NCBI RefSeq assembly: GCF_026191635.1
Contig: NZ_JAKRRW010000033.1
Location: 1 to 47,176, forward strand
DNA length: 47,176 nucleotides
Direction of reading: 5' to 3'
From: Photobacterium obscurum
Lineage (GTDB): Bacteria; Pseudomonadota; Gammaproteobacteria; Enterobacterales; Vibrionaceae
Shown: piece by piece, positions 17,640 to 26,193 of the stretch
Layout: each line of letters opens with the position of its first letter
Position numbering within the stretch: the first letter of the stretch is position 1
Notes under the pieces: model-generated
The model's database searches: none
What the model was told of the DNA's origin: nothing
Seen by the model: only the letters and a program-made list of their open reading frames with translations
Made by a program: the position numbers and the translations under genes

Positions 17640-18198
17640 TTTGGTGCCCCCTCCGCTCGGATTGCTTTTCTATCTGCTCTTTTAACTGATTTCTGGCGCG
17701 GAACAAGCGTGTCATTACGGTATTGCGATTAAGCCCGAGAATTTCAGCAATTTCATCGCCGTTAAACCCAGCCATTACTTGCAATACTAATGGTTCCCGG
17801 TACTCAGGTGCCAGTTTCATTATCTGCTTATGCAGGATTTGCTGTTCAATATCCATTTCTGAACCCTGGTGTTGGGTATCAGCAACGGCATAGTCATCAA
17901 TATCAACTAAATCGAGTTGCTTACGCTCAAAACGTCGCGCGTTTTCCCTGCGTAGAATGGTGATTAACCATGATTTAGCGGCTTTGTCATCTTGCAGACT
18001 ATCGAGAGAGCGCCAAGCTCTTAAACAAGTTTCTTGCACTAAATCTTCAGCAATATGAGGATCGTGGCATAACCAGTAAGCGTAGCGATATAAGTCTCGA
18101 TGCCAAGCCCTGACAAGGGCTTCGTACCTTTTTTGCTTATTCATGTCTACAGAGACCGAGGCATCCGTCTTTTTCTTACGAAAAAATTGCTTAATCAT
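17632..18198 (-). CDS. ECF-like sigma-70 family RNA polymerase sigma factor
   Basis: The product is about 188 aa from the ATG at 18198; starts at 18261 and 18144 are also in frame and none has a decisive Shine-Dalgarno sequence. Region 2 is clear (DLYRYAYWLCHDPHIAEDLVQETCLRAWRSLDSL), and region 4 carries the helix-turn-helix (LQVMAGFNGDEIAEILGLNRNTVMTRLFRARNQLKEQ). Regions 1.1 and 3 are absent, which makes it a group 4 (ECF) type factor. It is the first gene of a two-gene operon with a membrane protein that probably sequesters it. The regulon is unknown; the nearest genes on the same strand are the two fadL copies. Confidence 0.9.
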   Translation of the reverse strand: MIKQFFRKKKTDASVSVDMNKQKRYEALVRAWHRDLYRYAYWLCHDPHIAEDLVQETCLRAWRSLDSLQDDKAAKSWLITILRRENARRFERKQLDLVDIDDYAVADTQHQGSEMDIEQQILHKQIMKLAPEYREPLVLQVMAGFNGDEIAEILGLNRNTVMTRLFRARNQLKEQIEKQSERRGHQNG

Positions 18199-18529
18199 AA
18201 ATTTGCCCATCAAAAAAGAAATCGCCGTGTTGTTTGGGGTTGTTTTATTCAGCGATTGCATGATTCATCGGATTATCAGCACTAAAATTGATCTGGTTCA
18301 AATTGTGTCTTCGTGGGGAAGTTATAGTAGTTCACGTCATCTGATGGTAAGCATTGAATTCGGTTCTGAGGATCAGGTCTGTTTTTTTTGATTACTATCT
18401 GTTGAGCAAGATGACAACTTCCTTTTGAAGGCTGACTTTACTTTCTCCTATCAGGTTTTGCCTGATTTGCAATTGGCTTTATGTTAATTGACTTATACCT
18501 TACGTGGATTGCTTTCCGTGTAAATTATA

Positions 18530-18558
18530 ACCATACCATATCGGTATGGTTTTTTTTT
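18530..18558 (+). terminator. Orphan rho-independent terminator
   Basis: A perfect 8-bp stem ACCATACC/GGTATGGT with a 5-nt loop is followed by eight T. No plus-strand gene precedes it; the nearest upstream gene is the divergent sigma factor. It may end a small RNA transcribed from about 18300-18530 or attenuate a long fadI leader. Confidence 0.7.
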
Positions 18559-18650
18559 AGCTAAATTTTAGCATCTTAGGCAACAGGTTTCGTTTTGTTG
18601 ATGGTATTAGAAAAAGATTTGCTCTCAATAATTAGCCCTTCATACTGAAC

Positions 18651-18722
18651 TGCTTCTTGCTTCTTGCTTCTTGCTTCTTGCTTCTTGCTTCTTGCTTCTT
18701 GCTTCTTGCTTCTTGCTTCTTG
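18651..18722 (+). repeat. Tandem heptanucleotide repeat, ten copies of TGCTTCT
   Basis: Ten perfect head-to-tail copies of TGCTTCT occupy 18651-18720, followed by a partial TG. Perfect short tandem repeats of this kind change copy number by slipped-strand mispairing. The array ends 118 nt before the fadI start codon, outside any coding sequence. Confidence 0.97.
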
Positions 18723-18780
18723 TGATGTCGCAATTACTTAAAACAAATGTTTGAAATTCATAACAACTTGATTACAATTG

Positions 18781-18797
18781 TTGTGGTCTGACCTCTA
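18781..18797 (+). promoter_or_regulatory. Probable FadR operator of fadIJ
   Basis: The core TGGTCTGACC (18784-18793) matches the central TGGTnnGACC of the FadR operator exactly, although the outer positions are weaker. It lies 44-60 nt upstream of the fadI ATG, a fitting position for repression relieved by long-chain acyl-CoA. Confidence 0.6.
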
Positions 18798-18840
18798 ATT
18801 TGCACCTTGAGTGCCCAGCAAACCATAATAAGGAGTTGCG

Positions 18841-20151
18841 ATGACACGTCTCCAAAACCTCACCACCCACCAGGGTGAGCGCATCGCTGTTGTAAGTGGA
18901 TTACGTACCCCGTTTGCTCGCCAGGCTACCGCCTTTAATGGTGTTCCTGCATTAGACATGGGGAAAATGGTGGTCAATGAAATGCTGCAGCAGATTGACT
19001 TTGACCCGAAACTCATTGAACAGGTGGTATTTGGCCAAGTCGTACAAATGCCTGAAGCCCCCAACATTGCCCGTGAAATTGTGCTGGGTACCGGTATGAA
19101 TATCGGCACCGATGCCTACAGTGTCACCCGAGCCTGTGCGACCAGTTTCCAGGCTGCTGCCAATGTGGCCGAAAGCATTATCTCGGGCACTATCGATATC
19201 GGTATTGCGGGGGGCGCGGACTCCTCATCGGTACTGCCTATCGGGGTGTCTAAGAAGATGGCGGCGACTTTGCTGGAATTGAGCAAGGCGAAAACCATGA
19301 GCAAGCGTTTAAAACTGCTCAGTAAGCTGAGCATGAAAGATCTTATGCCTGTCCCTCCGGCTGTTGCTGAATACTCAACGGGAATAAGCATGGGACAAAC
19401 TGCCGAGCAGATGGCGAAAACCCATGGTATTAGCCGCCAGGAGCAGGATGCATTGGCGCATCGCTCCCATACCTTGGCTGCGCAGGCATGGAAAGATGGC
19501 CTGATCCAGGATGAGGTTATCACTGCTTTCCCGGAACCTTACCGTCAGTGGATCGACAAAGATAACAATATTCGCGAAGACTCGTCGCTTGAATCGTATG
19601 CCAAGCTGCGTCCGGCTTTTGACCGTAAATTTGGCTCGGTAACGGCTGCCAATGCAACGCCGCTGACCGATGGTGCCGCAGCGATTTTGCTGATGCGTGA
19701 AGGACGGGCAAAAGAGCTGGGACTGCCACCATTGGGTTATATCCGTTCGTATGCCTTCTCTGCGATTGGCGTAGAAAAAGACATGTTGATGGGCCCTTCC
19801 TATGCCACGCCGATGGCGCTGGATCGTGCCGGGGTGACTCTGTCTGATTTAACGCTGATTGATATGCATGAAGCTTTTGCTGCCCAGACTCTGGCAAATG
19901 TGAAAATGTTTGGCTCTAAGCAGTTTGCGGAAGAAAAGCTGGGGCGTAGCCAAGCGATTGGCGAGATAGATATGGACAAGTTCAATGTGCTTGGAGGCTC
20001 CATTGCTTACGGTCACCCGTTTGCCGCGACAGGAGCGCGAATGATCACCCAGACACTGCGTGAGTTGCAGCGTCGTGGTGGCGGTTTAGCATTGAATACC
20101 GCGTGTGCGGCTGGTGGCTTAGGTGCAGCAATGATCCTGGAGGCAGAATAA
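18841..20151 (+). CDS. fadI: Acetyl-CoA C-acyltransferase FadI
   Basis: The 436-aa thiolase is the beta subunit of the FadIJ (anaerobic-type) beta-oxidation complex and releases acetyl-CoA from 3-ketoacyl-CoA. The nucleophilic Cys99 lies in TRACATSFQAAANV, the catalytic His in YGHPFAATGARM and the second Cys in NTACAAGGLGAAM. The length matches E. coli FadI. The start ATG follows AAGGAGTTGCG. The stop codon overlaps the fadJ ATG by one base, so the subunits are made together. The upstream region carries a FadR-like site and a heptanucleotide repeat array. Confidence 0.97.
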   Translation: MTRLQNLTTHQGERIAVVSGLRTPFARQATAFNGVPALDMGKMVVNEMLQQIDFDPKLIEQVVFGQVVQMPEAPNIAREIVLGTGMNIGTDAYSVTRACATSFQAAANVAESIISGTIDIGIAGGADSSSVLPIGVSKKMAATLLELSKAKTMSKRLKLLSKLSMKDLMPVPPAVAEYSTGISMGQTAEQMAKTHGISRQEQDALAHRSHTLAAQAWKDGLIQDEVITAFPEPYRQWIDKDNNIREDSSLESYAKLRPAFDRKFGSVTAANATPLTDGAAAILLMREGRAKELGLPPLGYIRSYAFSAIGVEKDMLMGPSYATPMALDRAGVTLSDLTLIDMHEAFAAQTLANVKMFGSKQFAEEKLGRSQAIGEIDMDKFNVLGGSIAYGHPFAATGARMITQTLRELQRRGGGLALNTACAAGGLGAAMILEAE

Positions 20152-22265
20152 TGACCCAACAACAATCCGCATTTTCTTTATCTTACGGTGATAACGGCGT
20201 TGCTTGGCTGAAGATCGATGTGCCGGAAGAAAAAATGAATACGCTGCAGTCGGCGTTTGTCGAGCAAGTTTCTGATGTGCTGGCTGAATTAAAGAGCAAA
20301 CAAGATGTTAAAGGCCTGGTGGTGTATTCCGGCAAGCCGGATAATTTTATTGCCGGTGCCGATATCCGCATGCTAGCGGCTTGCACCACGGCAGAAGAGG
20401 CGCAGCAACTGGCTGCGAAAGGCCAGGAGCTGTTTGCCGAACTAGAAGCACTGCCTTTTCATGTAGTGGCGGCCATTCATGGCCCGTGTCTTGGCGGCGG
20501 GATGGAGCTGGCTTTGGCCTGTCATAGCCGTGTGTGTTCTGACGATGACAAAACCCGTTTAGGCTTACCTGAGGTTCAGTTGGGCTTGTTGCCGGGATCC
20601 GGTGGTACGCAGCGCTTGCCTCGCTTGGTTGGGGTGGCAAATGCTCTGGATATGATCCTGACTGGCAAGCAGTTACGAGCCAAGAAAGCCAAGAAGCTGG
20701 GCGTGGTCGACGAAGCGGTGCCACTGAGTATTTTGCTTGATATTGCCGAGCAGCAGGCGCTGAAAGCCAAACCAAAACGCAAGCATACCTTCCAGGATTG
20801 GGCGATGGGCGGTAATGCACTGGGTCGCTCATTGGTGTTTGATCAGGCGGCGAAGAAAACCCGTGAAAAAACCCGCGGCAATTACCCGGCGGCCGATGCC
20901 ATTCTCGAAGTGATTAAATGTGGCCTGCAGTTTGGTATGGAAAAGGGGTTGCAGCAAGAAGCCAAGCGTTTTGGCGAGCTGGTTATGACATCCGAATCTG
21001 CGGCGTTGCGTAGTATTTTCTTTGCCACCACGGCAATGAAAAAAGAAACCGGTTCTGATGCCAAGCCTGGCGACATCAAGCAGGTAGGCGTTTTGGGCGG
21101 TGGCCTGATGGGGGGCGGGATCAGCCATGTGACCGCAACCAAGGCCGGCTATCCGGTTCGGATCAAAGACATTGCCAATGACGGTATCCTGAATGCATTG
21201 GCCTATAACTACAAGCTACTGGATAAGAAGCGTAAGCGCCGCATTATCAGCAAAGCTCAGCTGCAAAAGCAGATGATGAGTATTACTGGCGGTACGGATT
21301 ATACCGGCTTTAATCGTGCTGATGTGGTGGTCGAAGCGGTGTTTGAAGATCTGAACCTGAAACACCAGATGGTAAAAGAGATTGAGGAAAACGCCAAACC
21401 AGAGACCATTTTTGCCACCAATACTTCGTCGTTGCCGATCCACCAGATAGCAGAGGCGGCAGAGCGGCCGGAAAACGTCGTCGGCCTTCACTATTTCAGC
21501 CCAGTAGAAAAAATGCCGCTGGTTGAGGTCATTCCTCATGCCGGTACATCAGAGGAGACGGTTGCGACGGTTGTTGCCCTGGCGAAAAAGCAAGGTAAAA
21601 CGCCGATTGTGGTAGGGGATAAGGCCGGCTTCTATGTGAACCGTATTCTTGCTCCGTACATGAATGAAGCGGCATCGGTTTTGCTGAGCGGGGAGCCGAT
21701 TGAACATCTGGATACCGCATTGCTTGATTTCGGCTTCCCTGTCGGGCCTATTACTTTGCTGGATGAGGTCGGTGTTGATATTGGCGCCAAGATCATGCCG
21801 ATTATGGTCGAAGAGCTGGGCGAGCGTTTCAAAGGCCCGGACGTATTTGATGTGCTGCTCAATGATGGCCGCAAAGGACGCAAGAGTGGTAAAGGCTTCT
21901 ATCTCTACAACAGCAAGAAGAAAGCCGTTGATAAGAGCGTCTATAAGTTACTGAACATTGAACCGGCAGCCAAGGCCGAAGGCCATGAACTGGCGATGCG
22001 TTGTACACTAATGATGCTCAATGAAGCAGCCCGTTGTTTGGATGAAGGGGTGATCCTGTCGCCGCGTGATGGTGATATCGGGGCTATTTTCGGTATTGGT
22101 TTCCCGCCATTCCTTGGTGGGCCGTTCCGTTACATGGACCAGCTGGGGATCAAGCGCGTCGTCGAGTTACTCGATGAACATGCCGATAAGTACGGAGAGC
22201 GCTTCAAGCCATGTGATAAGTTGATTGCGATGGCCAATGAAGAGCAGTGTTTTTATTCGCTCTAG
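20151..22265 (+). CDS. fadJ: Multifunctional fatty acid oxidation complex subunit FadJ
   Basis: The alpha subunit of the FadIJ complex (704 aa) joins an enoyl-CoA hydratase/isomerase domain (residues about 10-200, with GADIRMLA, GPCLGGGMELALAC and GLPEVQLGLLPGSGGTQRLP) to an L-3-hydroxyacyl-CoA dehydrogenase domain with NAD motif GVLGGGLMGGGIS (about residue 320) and HYFSPVEKMPLVEVIPH. I use the ATG at 20151, which overlaps the fadI stop; an upstream in-frame start at 20103 lies within fadI. The length agrees with E. coli FadJ. Confidence 0.97.
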   Translation: MTQQQSAFSLSYGDNGVAWLKIDVPEEKMNTLQSAFVEQVSDVLAELKSKQDVKGLVVYSGKPDNFIAGADIRMLAACTTAEEAQQLAAKGQELFAELEALPFHVVAAIHGPCLGGGMELALACHSRVCSDDDKTRLGLPEVQLGLLPGSGGTQRLPRLVGVANALDMILTGKQLRAKKAKKLGVVDEAVPLSILLDIAEQQALKAKPKRKHTFQDWAMGGNALGRSLVFDQAAKKTREKTRGNYPAADAILEVIKCGLQFGMEKGLQQEAKRFGELVMTSESAALRSIFFATTAMKKETGSDAKPGDIKQVGVLGGGLMGGGISHVTATKAGYPVRIKDIANDGILNALAYNYKLLDKKRKRRIISKAQLQKQMMSITGGTDYTGFNRADVVVEAVFEDLNLKHQMVKEIEENAKPETIFATNTSSLPIHQIAEAAERPENVVGLHYFSPVEKMPLVEVIPHAGTSEETVATVVALAKKQGKTPIVVGDKAGFYVNRILAPYMNEAASVLLSGEPIEHLDTALLDFGFPVGPITLLDEVGVDIGAKIMPIMVEELGERFKGPDVFDVLLNDGRKGRKSGKGFYLYNSKKKAVDKSVYKLLNIEPAAKAEGHELAMRCTLMMLNEAARCLDEGVILSPRDGDIGAIFGIGFPPFLGGPFRYMDQLGIKRVVELLDEHADKYGERFKPCDKLIAMANEEQCFYSL

Positions 22266-22311
22266 CGGTTGATAATGCTCAAATACTTATGCTGATTGGT
22301 ATAAGACAGAG

Positions 22312-22339
22312 AAGGCCTGCAAATGCAGGCCTTTTTTTA
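22312..22339 (+). terminator. Terminator of the fadIJ operon
   Basis: The stem AAGGCCTGC/GCAGGCCTT with a 4-nt loop is followed by seven T, 47 nt after the fadJ stop. Confidence 0.9.
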
Positions 22340-22369
22340 TTTCTGCTCGTCACACATGTTGCTTAGGTA

Positions 22370-22665
22370 TTAATCATTATGTTGGAGAAGGTCAATCACT
22401 CGAAGGCGGAAGTATGATTCCAATAACCGAGGGCGCAAAAAGTGGTAAGCGATCATCGATAGGCTAATGGCAACAAATCCGTTGACCTTAAACAAGATGA
22501 TCAGTGGCGCGCTGCAGATAACAATAAAAGCCAGTGCATAGAGCAAAATATCGATTTCATGGTGCGAAAGCGCACACTGGCAATGTGGACAGATAAATAA
22601 TCATGATACTGGCTTATTGTGGGGGCTGATATAGCTAACTGGCAGTGGGGACAGGAATGGCTCAT
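22370..22665 (-). pseudogene. Frameshifted small zinc-ribbon membrane protein
   Basis: On the minus strand an ATG at 22665 opens a frame reading MSHSCPHCQLAIS. A second frame downstream reads ICPHCQCALSHHEIDILLYA, then two hydrophobic stretches (ALAFIVICSAPLIILFKV and GFVAISLSMIAYHF) and ends at a TAA at 22370-22372. That second frame has no start codon of its own near the CPHCQ motif and is closed upstream by a TGA. The span is not a multiple of three, so one indel separates the two parts. Two CxxC pairs followed by two membrane helices suggest a zinc-ribbon membrane protein of about 98 aa. It could be a sequencing error rather than a true pseudogene. Confidence 0.5.
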
Positions 22666-23063
22666 GGCTTCTACTTAATCTCAACAGGTTTTATGTCATT
22701 GCTTTAAGAGGGCTGAGGTATCCGTACCATGAATGCCCGATAACTATTGTTTTTATTGTTAATAGCTAGATAGCTGTTTATTAAGGGGCGCTATTTAGCT
22801 TGGTCTTTATGGCGCCGGATTTATCTTGCCGAAGCCAAAATGAATACAAGATGAATGTCTATTCATAGTGAGATTTAGAGGAAAATAAAGCTACTGAATA
22901 GTTTTGAGAAAGGCTAAAAAATTGTATGTAGATATAAATTCATTCGTATTTATATCCAAACTAAGCACCTTGACGCTGTTTGGAGGAATCTGCATTTGGC
23001 AAGTAACGCGTTGCCCGGTAAGGGAAACCGGGCAACGGGCAGTCAAAAGGGAAGGGACACAAT
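22666..23063. other. Intergenic region upstream of the zinc-ribbon remnant and downstream of the M16 peptidase gene
   Basis: No gene is supported. A perfect 10-bp hairpin GTTGCCCGGT (23010-23019) / ACCGGGCAAC (23027-23036) lies 28 nt beyond the M16 peptidase stop on the minus strand. It lacks a T-run, so it may protect the 3' end or act as a weak terminator. Confidence 0.5.
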
Positions 23064-25829
23064 CTAGCGGGCGTTTTTCTGAAACTCTTCGATTGATTCA
23101 ATCTCTTGGCCGATAGTGAGCGGTTCGAGGTTGCTGTGTGCCTCTCCCTGACAGTGCATAACGAGTCGGTTAGAGGTGCGAGGCTTTATGATGTCGACAA
23201 TAAATCGCACCATGTCAGCTCGGCTAAGGTTCTGTAATGCTTCCACGACCTTTTGGCGTTGGTTAAATTCAGTATCTTTATTACCGATGCTGACCCAAAA
23301 TCGTTGCGCACGAGCCCGCAGGTTGGTATCTGGTTCTGACACCTGAGCAATCAAGCCTTGCTTGCTGGCCTGCCACTGGGCTTCATTGAGCTCCAGTAAC
23401 ACGAGGGCAAAAGCATTGGTGAACTCGTCGATGGCTTCCGATAGTTGTGCAGGGCTGGCGACCGGTGATTGGATATATAGAATCAGCCCCGGATGGCGGT
23501 TAAGAGGCAGGTTGGCGGTACCAACCATATAGCCCAGTTGCTGACGGGTACGCAGCTCATGGAAAAAGGTTGTCGACATCAGATGATTGGCCAGCGTGTA
23601 AATTGCAATTTTACGGGGAGTTGTCTCTCTTGATTGGTAGTACATCAAGATAGCTGAATCCGCATGATTACAGGTTACCTCATGGTTTAGGGTGCCAGCC
23701 TTACCTAAACGTACCAGCGGGCGCTGTGCTTCACCGTAGCGCTGGTCGGTGGCGCGGAACGCATCTTTAAGTACCTCGGCCAGTGCGAGAGCATCATCCT
23801 TTAGCCAATTACCGTAGACAAAAGTATCGATGTGTAATTCGGCAAACATGGCTTCAACAAACTCAGGCAGTTCATCGACTTCGAGTGACTCCAGCGCCTC
23901 TATGAGTACGGGGTACGGGGGATTATTCGGTTGTAGTACGCCAGTCAGCTGGTTAAACAACTGAGAAATAGGTTTATCTTCAGCAGCATTCCGCCAGTTA
24001 CGCAGCATCTGCGCCTTGATATTGTCAAACCGTACCGGATCAAATGTTCGGTTTTCGAATCGTTCCAATATCAGTTTCAACAACAATGGCTGCTTTTCAC
24101 TGAACCCGGAGAGCTGTAAGGTCACTCCCCCCTGGTGGGCATAGAGATTGTATGACATCCCTGCGATTTCAGCCGGGTAGGCTGACTCATTGATCGCTTC
24201 CAGCAGCATCTCGACACAGAGGCGGGTTTTTACGATATTGCGGGGCGTATCGACAGCATGTGGGCTGTCTATCGCCACATACACGACACCTTTGGGAACC
24301 CGGAACTCATGCTCTTGTTTGTGCCACAGACGGAATCCGGGTAAATCCTGGATCAGCTGAGGAGGCTGCTCTGCATCGGCGGTCAGCGGGTGAGGATCAA
24401 GCTGTTCGCAGATATAGGGGTTTTTCTCTGGCAGGCAGAGTTCGGGTTCTTCATCAACCTGCTGCCAGCGTAGAAGTTGTTCGGTCGAAAACGGGGTGAC
24501 AGAGTACGGTGTATGATACCACTGGGCAACCTGGTCATATTCTTGTTCCTGGGCAACCAGTACCAAGCGCATATTATCAGGTGTCAGGTAGTCGAGTAGC
24601 TCGCGGATCAAGCTTTCATCATAACCGGCCATCATATAATCACCGTAGATAATATCTTCCGGTGAGTAATGCAGCAGGTTCATCACCAGATAGCTAACGG
24701 TGTCTAGCGGGCGACTTTTCTCCTGGTAGCGGAAGGCGACTTCCAGTACCGATTTTTTTTCCTGGTAGCGCCACTCATCTAACCCCTGTTGCTTGATAAG
24801 CGCGATATATTGAAATACTGCGGTGACAATATCATCAATATACTCCAGTCCTTTCGGGGTCAGGTTCAGGCTAACCGTAAACTCGCGAAAGTTACTGCCA
24901 TTGACACCGCCTCCAGCCGCAAGGGTATTGATTAGTCCACGACTTTTTAGCATTGACATCAGGCTGCCGCTACCTTCGTTGCCCAGCAGGTGGGCAATAT
25001 AGGAAAGGGGTTTCTGACGATAGTATGGTTCGACAGAGGGCATGGTAAAAGACAGTGTCAGTTTTCGCACTTCTTTGATTGGTTTAATCTTGATGAATTT
25101 CGCAGTTTCATTGGCGGTGACCAGGGGCTCAGGGATCGTTGGTTTGGCCACTCCTGAGTTTGGAATATGGTCGAAGAAGCTCGTCGCATGGGCCTCGAGT
25201 TCGTCCAATGGCTGTGGTCCAAGCAGAACTAGTCCCATTAAGTTGGCGGAATAATGGGTTTGGTAAAACGCAATGAGTTCGTCACGGATAGAGATGCCTT
25301 CACGGTCATCCAGAGTCGTTAGATCCCCGACAGAAAATTTAGCAAAAGGGTGGGCCGGGTTAATAGTCTCTTTGTGAACCTGATACAGGCGGCGTACATC
25401 ATCTTTTATTTTAAGCTTGTACTCGGAGTCAACAGCCTGACGCTCTTTGTCGACAGCCTCTTTATTGAATAATGGTGCGGTAAAAAATTGGCCGAAACGC
25501 TCTAGCCCTTCATGAAAGGCATGGGGGCTGACTTCAAAAAAATAGGTGGTGTTTTCTGTCCCGGTCCAAGCATTGTTGCTGCCGCCACTTCGGTTGATAA
25601 AGGTTTGGAATTCACCGATCTTAGGGTATTTTTCCGTCCCGAGAAACAGCATATGCTCCAGGAAGTGTGCCATGCCTTGTCGCTCTAGCGGATCATCAAA
25701 ATGCCCGACGTTGACGGATAATGCAGCTGCAGAGCGGGGGGCCTCAGCATCATGTACCAGAAGGACCTTAAGCTCGTTATCCAAAGTCAGGTAGCGGTAC
25801 TGCTTAGGATCATTAGGACTAATATGCAC
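23064..25829 (-). CDS. Insulinase-family (M16) zinc metallopeptidase, pitrilysin-like
   Basis: The 921-aa protein is a clan ME zinc peptidase. The inverted zinc motif HFLEHMLFLGTEKYP (about residues 56-70) supplies the two His and the catalytic Glu, with the third ligand in the downstream EVDKERQAVDSEYK region. The four-domain M16 layout fills the whole length. No signal peptide is visible, so it is probably cytoplasmic, unlike periplasmic E. coli PtrA. The start is a GTG at 25829 (VHISPNDPKQYRYLTLDN), chosen because the sequence fits the family N-terminus at once. It is a single gene read towards fadJ. Confidence 0.93.
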   Translation of the reverse strand: MHISPNDPKQYRYLTLDNELKVLLVHDAEAPRSAAALSVNVGHFDDPLERQGMAHFLEHMLFLGTEKYPKIGEFQTFINRSGGSNNAWTGTENTTYFFEVSPHAFHEGLERFGQFFTAPLFNKEAVDKERQAVDSEYKLKIKDDVRRLYQVHKETINPAHPFAKFSVGDLTTLDDREGISIRDELIAFYQTHYSANLMGLVLLGPQPLDELEAHATSFFDHIPNSGVAKPTIPEPLVTANETAKFIKIKPIKEVRKLTLSFTMPSVEPYYRQKPLSYIAHLLGNEGSGSLMSMLKSRGLINTLAAGGGVNGSNFREFTVSLNLTPKGLEYIDDIVTAVFQYIALIKQQGLDEWRYQEKKSVLEVAFRYQEKSRPLDTVSYLVMNLLHYSPEDIIYGDYMMAGYDESLIRELLDYLTPDNMRLVLVAQEQEYDQVAQWYHTPYSVTPFSTEQLLRWQQVDEEPELCLPEKNPYICEQLDPHPLTADAEQPPQLIQDLPGFRLWHKQEHEFRVPKGVVYVAIDSPHAVDTPRNIVKTRLCVEMLLEAINESAYPAEIAGMSYNLYAHQGGVTLQLSGFSEKQPLLLKLILERFENRTFDPVRFDNIKAQMLRNWRNAAEDKPISQLFNQLTGVLQPNNPPYPVLIEALESLEVDELPEFVEAMFAELHIDTFVYGNWLKDDALALAEVLKDAFRATDQRYGEAQRPLVRLGKAGTLNHEVTCNHADSAILMYYQSRETTPRKIAIYTLANHLMSTTFFHELRTRQQLGYMVGTANLPLNRHPGLILYIQSPVASPAQLSEAIDEFTNAFALVLLELNEAQWQASKQGLIAQVSEPDTNLRARAQRFWVSIGNKDTEFNQRQKVVEALQNLSRADMVRFIVDIIKPRTSNRLVMHCQGEAHSNLEPLTIGQEIESIEEFQKNAR

Positions 25830-25928
25830 GGGAAGAGCCTATTTTCTAAGGAAATTAGACTAATTATGACGCTCAATATAGAGGGTGGCAAATTAAGTTC
25901 CGGGTGATTTTTATTGTTGTTGTCCTCT

Positions 25929-26066
25929 ATGGGGGACGTATCAAAGGCGGCTAACCATATTATGAAGAAGCAGGCTCATGGATTCCGTCAAGGGCTTCAG
26001 GGGTCACGGAACGGCAATCGAATGCGCAGAATGGCTATCCAGCATGAGCTGGACTTGCTAGCATAG
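25929..26066 (+). CDS. Possible small basic protein
   Basis: This short ORF of 45 codons starts at ATG 25929, with an alternative in-frame ATG at 25962. The second half reads MKKQAHGFRQGLQGSRNGNR and continues with MRRMAIQHELDLLA. It is basic and would be read towards sixA. No Shine-Dalgarno sequence is clear and I do not recognise a family. It may be a chance ORF. Confidence 0.25.
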   Translation: MGDVSKAANHIMKKQAHGFRQGLQGSRNGNRMRRMAIQHELDLLA

Positions 26067-26088
26067 CGGCATACTAGAAGCTTTTTTT

Positions 26089-26173
26089 AGTCCTATTAAC
26101 TTCCCCCAGAGGTGAAGACCACGATCCGAAGGAAGATATTTCGGGACTGACGGTCCGGTTAGTTAATAGGAGT
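26089..26173 (+). other. Structured element ahead of sixA (inverted-repeat-closed multi-stem)
   Basis: A perfect 11-bp inverted repeat TCCTATTAACT (26091-26101) / AGTTAATAGGA (26161-26171) closes a 59-nt interior. Inside, GACC (26117-26120) pairs with GGTC (26152-26155) and CCGAA (26126-26130) pairs with TTCGG (26140-26144). The element ends 22 nt before the sixA ATG. It could be a leader structure, a small RNA, or a small inserted repeat with inverted ends. No riboswitch class was recognised. Confidence 0.45.
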
Positions 26174-26193
26174 AGTGTTATTGGATAGGCTAT

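Larger units (their letters stand above)
18262..18840. other. Divergent control region between the sigma-factor operon and fadIJ
   Basis: This 579-bp stretch has no convincing gene. It holds an orphan terminator, a heptanucleotide tandem repeat and a FadR-like operator, each listed separately. Promoters of the sigma-factor operon (minus) and fadI (plus) must lie here. Confidence 0.6.

Noticed and set aside
18651..18722. Possible CRISPR array
   Set aside because: The repeat unit is 7 nt with no spacers between copies, so it is a simple tandem repeat, and no cas gene is near.
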